A stretch of 6,533 nt of DNA from Tidjanibacter sp. (GTDB lineage: Bacteria; Bacteroidota; Bacteroidia; Bacteroidales; Rikenellaceae), in assembly GCA_017630115.1 (NCBI GenBank), contig JAGBVY010000082.1, forward strand, positions 1-6,533, in the 5' to 3' direction. The position numbers and the translations under genes are program-made. Of this stretch, positions 1-6,327 are shown piece after piece; the first letter of the stretch is position 1, and each line of letters begins with the position of its first letter. The notes below the pieces were generated by a model, which worked only from the letters and a program-made list of their open reading frames with translations, was not told the DNA's origin and searched no databases.

Positions 1-1449
1 GACTCGGTCTATAACCCAATGACGCAGCCCGATTTCAGGGTGTGGTACGACACCACGCGTCACTACCTGACTGCCGAGCCACAACTCTACTTCAAGATGT
101 TTACCGATGGTAGGTTTAAGCGCCAGACCCTATCCGACTCCAAACGCGACGAGCAACACAAGGTGACACTCTACTTTGGCGCACCCAACCCAGAGGTGTT
201 GGAGTTTTCGCTTGATAGTATTGCCGCCGAAGAGATTGTGACAGAATATGTTACTCGTGGTAAAGACACCATCAACTACTGGCTCAACGTGCCCTCCGAG
301 CGCTTGGGCGACACGCTCAAAGGCAGAGTGGTCTATATGAAACACGACTCGGTGAACATCCTCCGCCCCGACACCGCCAAGCTCGCTTTGGTGTGGCGCT
401 ACATCGAGAGCAAGGAGGAGAAAAAGGCTCGCGAGGAGGAGGAAAAGAAGATGGAGAAGGCTCTGCGCGACAGCGTGGAGTATGTGCCACCTGTCAAGCC
501 CAATCCCTTTGTGGTGGATGTGGCTAAGGGGGAGCTCAACCCCGAACGCACCCTGACATTTAAGTTTGCAATGCCACTTGTCAAGGTCGATACGTCGGCC
601 ATCGATTTGCGCTTTGTGGGCGATGCTCTCTCGGCTGAGGAGGAGAAGAAGATTGCCGACGAAAAGGCTAAGGAGGCCCGCAAGAAGGGAGTGGAGGTGA
701 TTGCCGAAGATATTTCCGACCTCCCCACCGTACCCTTTGAGTTCTTCCGCGACAGCGTCGATATGAAAATTTGGCACCTGAGAGCCGAATGGGGTGAGAA
801 GAAAAAGTATAACCTCACCATACCTGCCGGCGCATTTGCCAATGTTGCCGGTCAGAGCAACGACACCCTGCGCTCAACCCACACATCTTTCGACGGGTCG
901 AAGTTTGGCAAGGTGATAGTCGATGTCACCGGTGGAAAGCCCGGAGCTAAATATGTCCTCTACCTGAAAGACGAGAAGGGCTCTACACTGGCCGAAATCA
1001 AAGATGCCTCGGCTGGCAAGTACATCTTCAACTATGTCCGCCCCGGCAAGGTACGCCTCGGTGTGCTCGAAGACCTCAACGCCAACGGCAGGTGGGATAC
1101 GGGCAACCTGATTGAGCGTCGCCAGCCCGAACGCACAGAGCCCTACGTTGACGAAAAGGGCGAGGAGGTTATGGAGGTTAAGGCCAACTGGGAGATGGAA
1201 ATCAAAGCCGATATGAACTCCATATTTAAGCCCATTACTTTTGAGAGCGTCAATGAACAGCTACGCAAGACCGAGGCTGTCAGGTTGCGTAAGATTCTCG
1301 AAGATAGAGAGAAACGTCGCCAAGAGGCCCTGAAAAAAGAGCAAGAGCAGGGTGGCGGCTTGGGTGGCTTCTCGTCGGGTATGAGCTCGATGAAGGGAGC
1401 CGTTGGTTCTATGGGCAATATGGGTGGCGGAAGCGGATTCCGCCGTTAG
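1..1449 (+). CDS. Ig-like (SbsA/Big_5-type) domain protein, C-terminal part
   Basis: The reading frame is open from base 1, with six in-frame codons before the first ATG at 19, so the gene almost certainly begins upstream and 482 codons plus none of the N-terminus are visible. The protein resembles the C-terminal region of large Bacteroidota proteins annotated as Ig-like (SbsA Ig-like, Big_5) domain-containing. Two beta-rich regions (about codons 10-130 and 168-300) are separated or interrupted by very charged Lys/Glu stretches (about 137-156 and 210-230). A later beta-rich domain (about 300-400) carries a D-x-N-x-N-G-x-W-D motif at codons 358-366, similar in spacing to an EF-hand-like calcium loop. 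A charged helical stretch (about 415-450) leads to a Gly/Ser/Met-rich tail. A cell-surface or periplasmic location is expected from the family, but the signal sequence is outside the window. Exact function is unknown. The family call is by recognition of overall pattern and is moderately sure. Confidence 0.7.
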   Translation, partial: DSVYNPMTQPDFRVWYDTTRHYLTAEPQLYFKMFTDGRFKRQTLSDSKRDEQHKVTLYFGAPNPEVLEFSLDSIAAEEIVTEYVTRGKDTINYWLNVPSERLGDTLKGRVVYMKHDSVNILRPDTAKLALVWRYIESKEEKKAREEEEKKMEKALRDSVEYVPPVKPNPFVVDVAKGELNPERTLTFKFAMPLVKVDTSAIDLRFVGDALSAEEEKKIADEKAKEARKKGVEVIAEDISDLPTVPFEFFRDSVDMKIWHLRAEWGEKKKYNLTIPAGAFANVAGQSNDTLRSTHTSFDGSKFGKVIVDVTGGKPGAKYVLYLKDEKGSTLAEIKDASAGKYIFNYVRPGKVRLGVLEDLNANGRWDTGNLIERRQPERTEPYVDEKGEEVMEVKANWEMEIKADMNSIFKPITFESVNEQLRKTEAVRLRKILEDREKRRQEALKKEQEQGGGLGGFSSGMSSMKGAVGSMGNMGGGSGFRR

Positions 1450-1485
1450 GCCCAAGCAACCAAACACAAGAGAGATTGTACGATT

Positions 1486-2325
1486 ATGAGAAACAACAGC
1501 ATACTTAGAAGACTACTTTACACCTCGCTACTGCTCCTACTCTTGGGTGTAGGCTCTGCCTCGGCCCAGCGCCAATATGTTGGCGTCAAGGGTGGTTGGG
1601 GCGAAGGCGACGTGAGACTCTACCCCCACTGGTCGTCACCTCCCGTATGGGGCAAACTCAATGGCGGCTTCTATTGGGTCTATTATGGTGGAGGCAAGTC
1701 GAGCGCCTACTTGGCCGACGAATATACGGGTGGCGTCTGTGTGGAACTCGAATTGCTACAAAGGGGATTTCAGTATGCCGCACTCGACAGAAATACCAAG
1801 CGCTACACCTATGGCCGACATATGAACTCCATTGTTGTGCCCGTGATGTGGCAACCCCACGCCTTCTTTCTCGAAGATAGGCTGAGACTTTTCCTCAACG
1901 CCGGCGCAACCCTCTCCTACAACCTCAACGCAGGCTCCATTGAGTACTACATCGACAACGAGACGGGAGGGTATGAGGAGTTCCCCTATGAGTGGCAGAC
2001 CGTTAGGGACAATCGCTGGGGCTACGGCTTGGTGGTTGGCTTGGGCGCGGGCTGGAACTTCGAGAGGATTGAGGTGATGATGGAGGCACGCTACTACTTC
2101 GGCTACTCCGACATTGTTAAGCGTAAGACCATCTACCTCGGCACTCAATTTCTGCGCTCACCACTAGACAACATCAATTTCAGCCTTGGTGTGGCCTACC
2201 ATTGGAACCACTCGGGCAGTTGGGCAAAGAGCCCCGCACAGCGCAAGGCTGCTCGTGCCGCCCGACTCGACTCTCTGCCCACCGAGGGGGTGATAATTGA
2301 GAACGGAGCAAGCTCCGATTTGTGA
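1486..2325 (+). CDS. Outer-membrane beta-barrel protein (porin/PorT-like family)
   Basis: This 279-residue protein begins with a classical signal peptide: basic residues, a Leu-rich core (residues 11-20) and a likely cut after Ala27 in SASA|Q. The mature part is rich in alternating hydrophobic/polar, aromatic and glycine-containing strands (for example 31-39, around 118-150, 176-205 and 230-240), as expected of the small outer-membrane beta-barrels common in Bacteroidota. The last recognisable strand ends near residue 240 in a YHW sequence. A hydrophilic tail of about 39 residues, including a basic Ala/Arg/Lys patch, follows. The gene starts 36 bases after the preceding stop codon with only a purine-rich AAGAGAGA upstream as a possible ribosome site, so it is probably cotranscribed with the Ig-like gene. 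The substrate or partner cannot be deduced; it could be a structural or assembly protein rather than a pore. Confidence 0.75.
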   Translation: MRNNSILRRLLYTSLLLLLLGVGSASAQRQYVGVKGGWGEGDVRLYPHWSSPPVWGKLNGGFYWVYYGGGKSSAYLADEYTGGVCVELELLQRGFQYAALDRNTKRYTYGRHMNSIVVPVMWQPHAFFLEDRLRLFLNAGATLSYNLNAGSIEYYIDNETGGYEEFPYEWQTVRDNRWGYGLVVGLGAGWNFERIEVMMEARYYFGYSDIVKRKTIYLGTQFLRSPLDNINFSLGVAYHWNHSGSWAKSPAQRKAARAARLDSLPTEGVIIENGASSDL

Positions 2326-2358
2326 GGTTTGTGCTCCCAACACATCTAACGTCTAAAA

Positions 2359-2379
2359 ACTGACAACTGATAACTAAAA
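2359..2379 (+). repeat. Three-unit heptamer tandem repeat upstream of rbfA
   Basis: Three consecutive 7-base units, ACTGACA, ACTGATA and ACTAAAA, occupy the leader directly before the rbfA start codon. The first two units differ at one base; the third is more diverged. The repeat is short, so chance is possible, and no function can be assigned. Confidence 0.45.
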
Positions 2380-2385
2380 AAAGAT

Positions 2386-2739
2386 ATGGAAAACATTGGA
2401 AACGAATCGACCCGCCAACAGAAAGTTGCACGCCAGATACAGAAGGACATTAGCGAACTCTTCCTCAGAGAGTGCGCCGAGTTGGTCAAGGGTGTGATTG
2501 TGTCGGTGACGGCCGTAAGGGTCAGCCCCGACTTGGAGTATGCTCGCATCTACCTGAGCATCTTCCCATTTGACAAACACGAGGCCATTATGGAGCGCAT
2601 CAATGCCGACTGCTGGAAGATACGCAAGCTGCTCGGCGCTCGTATGCGCAACCAGCTGAGGGTTGTGCCCGAAATCAGCTTCTTCCTCGACGACTCACTC
2701 GAATACATTGAGAACATCGACAACCTTCTGAAAAAGTAG
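2386..2739 (+). CDS. rbfA: Ribosome-binding factor A (30S maturation factor)
   Basis: RbfA binds the 30S ribosomal subunit in the cytoplasm and assists late 16S rRNA maturation, including 5'-end processing. The 117-residue length is normal for the family. The N-terminus has the usual Arg/Gln/Lys-rich helix (RQQKVARQIQKDISELF, residues 10-26), followed by the strand pair VIVSVTAVRVSPDLEYARIYLS (two parts, about 37-58) and the conserved C-terminal core with LLGARMRNQLRVVPEISF (82-99) and the acidic DDS at 102-104. Together these match the single KH-like fold. The gene lies 60 bases after the beta-barrel gene and 53 bases before the permease gene. From memory, rbfA next to a LolC/LolE-type permease gene is a recurring arrangement in Bacteroidales. 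The chosen ATG has an A-rich leader rather than a strong Shine-Dalgarno sequence, which is usual in this phylum. Confidence 0.93.
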   Translation: MENIGNESTRQQKVARQIQKDISELFLRECAELVKGVIVSVTAVRVSPDLEYARIYLSIFPFDKHEAIMERINADCWKIRKLLGARMRNQLRVVPEISFFLDDSLEYIENIDNLLKK

Positions 2740-2792
2740 GTTGAAGCACTCCCCTCCCTCGGCCAATGTAACTCCACAGAGCCCCTCGGACG

Positions 2793-4046
2793 ATGAAAAA
2801 CCTTTCGCTACTCTTTGCTCGTCGCTACCTCCACTCGGCAAAGTCGCTCTCGGTGATTAACACCACAGCGACAGTTAGCTCCGTAGCCATAGGTGTGGCG
2901 GTTGCAGCAATGGTCATCTTGTTGTCGGTCTATAACGGATTCGACAACCTCGTCCAGAGGATAGACACCACCACCGAGGCCGACATTGTTGTCAGCCCGG
3001 CCAAAGGTCGCTACTTCGCCGAAGGCGCAATCGACACCACTGCACTAAGTTGTGTGGAAGGGGTGGAGGCTATTGCAGGCTATATTGAGGAGAGCGTTAT
3101 GGCCGAATATAAGGGTAGGCGACTCTTTGGCACGCTCAGGGGTGTGGACGAGGCCTACACCGATGTTGTGGGGCTGGCCGACGAGGGAATGATGTGGTAT
3201 GGCAAGTGGCAACTCTCTTTGGGTAACTACCGACGCGCAGTGGTTGGGCGTGGCATAGACGATCTGTTTGCCGACGGCTACTCGGTCAAAAATCCCACTC
3301 TTCACGACCCACTCACCCTCTTTGCACTTAGAGCCGAGAGTATTTCGCCCCTGCTGCCCATATCGGCACTCAGGAGCAAGACCATACGTCACGCCGGCAC
3401 GCTCTCAGAGAGCGCAACCTCACTTTCGGGCCACATTTTCACAAGCCTCGATTGGGCCCAAGAGTTCCTCGCCAAGCCCGAAAGAGTATCGGCCATAGCC
3501 ATAAGGGTCACCAAAAGGGCAAACCTCGAAAAGGTATGCGGCGACATTGAGGAGCTGTTGGGTGAGGATTTTGTGGCCGCAACACGCTACGAGCGCAACG
3601 AGGTTACATATAAGGCCACCAAGTTGGAGAAGTGGGGTGTGTTTTTCATCCTCCTGCTGGTAACAATCATCGCCTCGGCCACCATAATAGGCTCGCTGGT
3701 GATGCTCATTGGCGAAAAACGCAACGACATAGCCACCCTCTACTCCATTGGCGCTCGGCGCACGTTTGTGGCTCAGATATTTAGACTCGTGGGAGGACTT
3801 ATTGGAGGCCGAGGTGTTGTGGGCGGTATGGCTCTCGGCGTGGCCATTGCACTCGTGCAACAAATCTTTGGCCCAATAAAGATGCCGGGCAACACGTTCC
3901 TTGTGGAGAACTACCCTGTGGCTATTGAGCTGGGCGATATTGTGGGCATAGCTGTGGCGGTTATGGCTGTGTGCCTACTACTGACACAATTTACAATCAA
4001 TCGAATGATTCCGAAAGCAACCAAACCCGATGAAGTACGCTTATAG
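2793..4046 (+). CDS. ABC transporter permease, FtsX/LolC-LolE family
   Basis: This 417-residue inner-membrane protein has the architecture of LolC/LolE-type permeases: one N-terminal transmembrane helix (about 26-47), a large periplasmic domain (about 50-280) and three C-terminal helices (about 282-305, 326-358 and 382-400). After helix 2 is the sequence EKRNDIATLYSIGA (308-321), the cytoplasmic coupling segment that in this family contacts the ATPase. Characterised LolCDE complexes release lipoproteins from the inner membrane for transfer to the outer membrane, and a similar role is plausible here. No ATP-binding LolD-like partner is encoded in the window, so it must be elsewhere if one is used. 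The start ATG is 53 bases after rbfA, without a clear Shine-Dalgarno sequence. Helix 3 is unusually Gly-rich and includes an arginine (GGLIGGRGVVGG, 334-345). The 3' end overlaps the next gene by 17 bases. The exact substrate is not certain. Confidence 0.85.
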   Translation: MKNLSLLFARRYLHSAKSLSVINTTATVSSVAIGVAVAAMVILLSVYNGFDNLVQRIDTTTEADIVVSPAKGRYFAEGAIDTTALSCVEGVEAIAGYIEESVMAEYKGRRLFGTLRGVDEAYTDVVGLADEGMMWYGKWQLSLGNYRRAVVGRGIDDLFADGYSVKNPTLHDPLTLFALRAESISPLLPISALRSKTIRHAGTLSESATSLSGHIFTSLDWAQEFLAKPERVSAIAIRVTKRANLEKVCGDIEELLGEDFVAATRYERNEVTYKATKLEKWGVFFILLLVTIIASATIIGSLVMLIGEKRNDIATLYSIGARRTFVAQIFRLVGGLIGGRGVVGGMALGVAIALVQQIFGPIKMPGNTFLVENYPVAIELGDIVGIAVAVMAVCLLLTQFTINRMIPKATKPDEVRL

Positions 4047-5250
4047 ATATATAATCCTTCTGGCCGTGGCAGCACTCGCACTTGCGGGTTGCTCGAAACA
4101 CACAGTCATCCCCGACAAAGACTTGGAACGTATCACTCGCGAGATGTTCCTCACCAACGCTGTGGCCCAACAACAACACATCCACACCGATAGCCTCGAC
4201 GTCTATACCCCTATTTTGGAACGCTATGGCTACACTCAGGAGGACTTTTTCAACACTCTGGCCAACTTCCAGAAACGCAAGAGCGCACGCCTGAGCGACA
4301 TCATTGAGTCGTCCATCGCCTCACTCGAATCACTCTCCGAGGGTCTGGAACGCAAACTCCGCAATTTGGCCTACGTCGATTCGCTCGCCAAGGCCGAGTG
4401 CAGCAAAGAGGTATTGTGGGTGGAGAAGATTAAGGTGAATGGATTTAAGGATACAACCAAGTTGCACCTGACGTTCCCTATTATCGATAGGGGCGAGTAT
4501 GTCGTAAGCTACAACTACCTAATCGACACACTCGACAAAAACCTGCGTCTGCAATCCAACCACGCCATCTACGACAACCAAGGCCGACGACTCCACCTGA
4601 CACGCAACAATCTCCAACGCGAGGTGCGAAAGAGCTACACCTCAATCATAAAACCCAAGGCCGGGGCTGTGGAGTATCGCCTTACACTGGCCGACTACAC
4701 TCGTCGTGAGGATGAGCCACACATCTCCTTCGACTCCATTAGGGTGGTCTATCTACCCCCCTCGGAGGTGGCTTTGGCTCGTATGGACTCGGTGTTGAGT
4801 TTCCGACCTATGCTCTACACCAACGACACCATTAGGGCCTATGGTTACCTCGACGCACGCATACCTATGCTCGCCCACGATACGGTGTGGATTGCTCTCG
4901 ACTCCACAGAATTGGCCGAGGCCAAACAACTCCGCCACGAGGCCGACAGCCTCGACGGTAGGGCAGAAGAGATTGTAGGCGAAGTGGAGAAGTTGCTCAG
5001 TCGCAGCACGCGTTTGCAGACCAAGGCCCAAAAGGAGTGGTATCGCAACGACTCGCTGCGCCAAGTGGCCCACGCAAAAAACCTTGTGAAGGCCGAAGAG
5101 CTCCGCCGCGAGGCCGACAGCCTCGAAGGATGGAGTCGGAGCCTCACTGAGAACGCTTCGCTCCGTCGCCTAAGGGCCGACTCCATAGATATCGTCATCT
5201 TTGGCGCACCCACCCTCCCTGCAACCGAGCAAACAAACAACAAAGAGTAA
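4030..5250 (+). CDS. DUF4296-type lipoprotein with long coiled-coil extension
   Basis: The N-terminus is a clear lipoprotein signal: hydrophobic residues 8-19 and lipobox LAGC with the lipidated cysteine at residue 21, so the mature protein should be membrane-anchored in the envelope. Residues about 21-110 resemble the DUF4296 domain of Bacteroidota lipoproteins: an IP-x-x-x-(L/M) start, a helix, then ILERYGYTQEDFFNTLANF (62-80). Known members have no firm function and are usually only about 100-170 residues; at 406 this one is much longer. Residues about 128-290 look beta-rich. Residues about 293-384 are strongly charged and helical, likely coiled coil, with LRHEADSLDG (301-310) repeated as LRREADSLEG (358-367). 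The start ATG lies inside the end of the permease gene (17-base overlap), suggesting translational coupling and possibly a shared process. The protein has no enzyme motif I can recognise. Confidence 0.8.
   Translation: MKYAYRYIILLAVAALALAGCSKHTVIPDKDLERITREMFLTNAVAQQQHIHTDSLDVYTPILERYGYTQEDFFNTLANFQKRKSARLSDIIESSIASLESLSEGLERKLRNLAYVDSLAKAECSKEVLWVEKIKVNGFKDTTKLHLTFPIIDRGEYVVSYNYLIDTLDKNLRLQSNHAIYDNQGRRLHLTRNNLQREVRKSYTSIIKPKAGAVEYRLTLADYTRREDEPHISFDSIRVVYLPPSEVALARMDSVLSFRPMLYTNDTIRAYGYLDARIPMLAHDTVWIALDSTELAEAKQLRHEADSLDGRAEEIVGEVEKLLSRSTRLQTKAQKEWYRNDSLRQVAHAKNLVKAEELRREADSLEGWSRSLTENASLRRLRADSIDIVIFGAPTLPATEQTNNKE
4930..4955 (+). repeat. 26-base direct repeat, copy 1, in the lipoprotein gene
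   Basis: This copy matches the copy at 5101-5126 at 25 of 26 bases and in the same reading frame, 171 bases (57 codons) apart. It encodes the LR-x-EADSL element. The near identity of the DNA, not just of the protein, suggests a fairly recent internal duplication or gene conversion. Confidence 0.8.
5101..5126 (+). repeat. 26-base direct repeat, copy 2, in the lipoprotein gene
   Basis: Second copy of the repeat at 4930-4955, with one A to G difference that changes His to Arg. The sequence between the copies is also Lys/Glu/Arg/Gln-rich but does not obviously continue as a tandem array. A weaker LRADSI element follows at residues 380-385. Confidence 0.8.
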
Positions 5251-5264
5251 ACCACAATCAACAA

Positions 5265-5270
5265 TAGGAG
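5265..5270 (+). promoter_or_regulatory. Ribosome binding site of folE
   Basis: TAGGAG lies 5 bases before the ATG at 5276. It is the only strong Shine-Dalgarno sequence seen in the window and decides the folE start. An in-frame ATG at 5201 would overlap the lipoprotein gene by 50 bases and add 25 residues without family similarity. Confidence 0.75.
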
Positions 5271-5275
5271 CTATT

Positions 5276-5872
5276 ATGTACAAAAAAGAGGAGATTTACG
5301 ACCCCGAAACTACCGCCCAGCTGATGGAACACTACTACGCTATCCTGAAACTTCTGGGCGAAGATACCTCGCGCGAAGGACTGCTGAAAACCCCCGAGAG
5401 GGTGGCTAAGTGTATGCAGTTCCTCACCAAAGGCTACTCCGAGGAGCCGGCCGAGATATTGCGTAGCGCCATCTTCAAGGAGGACTACAAACAGATGGTC
5501 ATCGTGAAGGATATTGAACTCTACTCGCTCTGCGAACACCATATGCTACCCTTCTATGGCAAGGCACATATAGCCTATATTCCTAATGGTCAGATTGTTG
5601 GCCTGTCGAAAATACCTCGCTGCGTTGAGAGCTTCGCCCGCCGCTTGCAGGTGCAGGAGAGGCTTACAATGGAGATTCGCGACTGCATTCAGGAGACACT
5701 CAACCCTTTGGGTGTGGCTGTGGTTATTGAGGCTGCGCATATGTGTATGCAGATGAGGGGTGTGCAGAAACAAAACTCCATAACAACCACCTCGGCATTT
5801 AGTGGCGCTTTCCTCAACCACCACGAGACCCGACAGGAGTTTCTCGAACTGATTGGGGCTAAGTTGCACTAG
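5276..5872 (+). CDS. folE: GTP cyclohydrolase I (FolE, zinc-dependent)
   Basis: FolE converts GTP and water to 7,8-dihydroneopterin triphosphate and formate, the first step of folate synthesis and, in many bacteria, also of queuosine synthesis. The 198-residue product has the whole catalytic core. Visible signatures are REGLLKTPERVAK (33-45), LCEHHMLPFYGKAHIAY (85-101), VGLSKIPR (108-115), RLQVQERLT (123-131) and the stretch from EAAH to RGV (152-163). By comparison with the E. coli enzyme the zinc ligands are Cys86, His89 and Cys157, with catalytic His88 and conserved His155 and Arg161 also present. It is soluble and forms a large homo-oligomer in known cases. The gene begins 25 bases after the lipoprotein gene, so it is likely part of the same transcript, but with its own good ribosome site. 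No other folate gene is in the window. Confidence 0.96.
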   Translation: MYKKEEIYDPETTAQLMEHYYAILKLLGEDTSREGLLKTPERVAKCMQFLTKGYSEEPAEILRSAIFKEDYKQMVIVKDIELYSLCEHHMLPFYGKAHIAYIPNGQIVGLSKIPRCVESFARRLQVQERLTMEIRDCIQETLNPLGVAVVIEAAHMCMQMRGVQKQNSITTTSAFSGAFLNHHETRQEFLELIGAKLH

Positions 5873-5910
5873 CCCTCTGGGTGCGCCCTGTTGAGTGCTG
5901 ATTGTACCAA

Positions 5911-5955
5911 TTTTAACTCGGGTATCTTTTTTTAATACCCGCGTTTGAGTTGAAA
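5911..5955 (+). terminator. Hairpin after folE, possible terminator
   Basis: An inner 7-bp stem, CGGGTAT (5919-5925) with ATACCCG (5935-5941), encloses a 9-base loop that contains seven consecutive T. An outer stem, TTTTAACT (5911-5918) with AGTTGAAA (5948-5955, including one G-T pair), extends it across a 6-base bulge on the right side. Its place 38 bases after the folE stop suggests transcript end formation or 3'-end protection. It is not a textbook terminator because the T run is in the loop; only a short T5 run follows (5957-5961). Confidence 0.5.
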
Positions 5956-5981
5956 GTTTTTGAATTTGGAAATTCCTATTA

Positions 5982-6105
5982 CCCCCCCTACGAGTCAGGG
6001 AAGAGTGGCCAAAGAGAGGGAGAGGTCTGTTGCTCCAAAGGCCCTAAACTCCATGGAGGGGCTGTGTGAAAGCCCTTGATGTGAGTGGTAATGGTGGTCA
6101 GGGGG
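5982..6105. other. GC-rich non-coding block with local hairpins
   Basis: Between two AT-rich flanks lies a block of about 120 bases that starts with C7 (5982-5988) and ends with G5 (6101-6105), which could pair to close it. Inside are GGCC (6007-6010) with GGCC (6040-6043) around GGAG (6019-6022) with CTCC (6033-6036), and a 7-bp stem AGGGGCT (6057-6063) with AGCCCTT (6071-6077, one G-T pair). The palindrome CTCCATGGAG is at 6049-6058, and the heptamer GTCAGGG occurs at 5994 and 6097. I see no convincing open frame on either strand and no promoter of the Bacteroidota type directly before it. It could be a small RNA, an interspersed repeat, a decayed gene or simple spacer. Confidence 0.35.
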
Positions 6106-6135
6106 ACAAAAAAATCAAAAAAAATGCATTTCAGT

Positions 6136-6165
6136 TTTGGAATTGCAAATTTATGATTATCTTTG
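6136..6165 (+). promoter_or_regulatory. Promoter of the tRNA-Leu gene
   Basis: TTTG (6136-6139) and TATCTTTG (6158-6165), separated by 18 bases, fit the Bacteroidota primary sigma factor consensus TTTG / TAnnTTTG, with spacing slightly short of the usual 19-21. Transcription would start near 6170-6172, giving a leader of about 15 bases before the tRNA. Confidence 0.75.
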
Positions 6166-6185
6166 CGTGCTTAAAAAGCAAAAAG

Positions 6186-6269
6186 GCCCAGATGGCGGAA
6201 TCGGTAGACGCGTTGGTCTCAAACACCAATAGGTTAACCCCTGTGCCGGTTCGACCCCGGCTCTGGGTA
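6186..6269 (+). tRNA. tRNA-Leu (anticodon CAA)
   Basis: The 84-base gene folds as a class II tRNA. The acceptor stem is GCCCAGA (6186-6192) with TCTGGGT (6262-6268, G-T at the first pair), with discriminator A at 6269. The D-stem is GCG/CGC. The anticodon stem TTGGT/ACCAA encloses loop CTCAAAC, with anticodon CAA at 6220-6222, which reads UUG. The variable arm is long (6230-6244) and the T-arm is GCCGG-TTCGACC-CCGGC (6245-6261). The long variable arm and the A discriminator support leucine. The 3' CCA is not encoded (CTG follows) and must be added after transcription. The gene has its own promoter and terminator and is therefore a single-tRNA unit. Confidence 0.97.
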
Positions 6270-6273
6270 CTGA

Positions 6274-6314
6274 AAACCCTCGTAGAACAACTTCTACGAG
6301 GGTTTCTTCTTTTC
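6274..6314 (+). terminator. Intrinsic terminator of tRNA-Leu
   Basis: A perfect 14-bp stem, AAACCCTCGTAGAA (6274-6287) with its complement at 6292-6305, encloses the 4-base loop CAAC and is followed by the T-rich run CTTCTTTTC. It begins 5 bases after the tRNA end, as expected for a rho-independent terminator. Confidence 0.92.
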
Positions 6315-6327
6315 AAAACCTCAAAAA

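Noticed and set aside
130..842. Long open frames on the minus strand opposite the Ig-like gene
   Set aside because: They lie fully antisense to a well-supported gene, have low-complexity Leu/Ser-rich products mirroring its Lys/Glu codons, and lack promoters or ribosome sites.
2809..2817. TACTCTTTG resembling a -7 promoter element
   Set aside because: It lies inside the permease coding start, has three rather than two bases between TA and TTTG, and has no matching -33 TTTG at the right distance.
3420..3863. 147-residue minus-strand open frame opposite the permease gene
   Set aside because: It is a shadow of the coding strand with His/Cys-rich, non-domain-like sequence and no initiation signals.
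5201..5275. Upstream ATG giving a 25-residue longer FolE
   Set aside because: The extra residues overlap the lipoprotein gene and have no family similarity; the ATG at 5276 has a strong TAGGAG site at the proper distance.
6049..6058. CTCCATGGAG palindrome as a hairpin
   Set aside because: Its two arms leave too few bases for a loop as RNA; it could only be a DNA dyad, and it is short enough to occur by chance.
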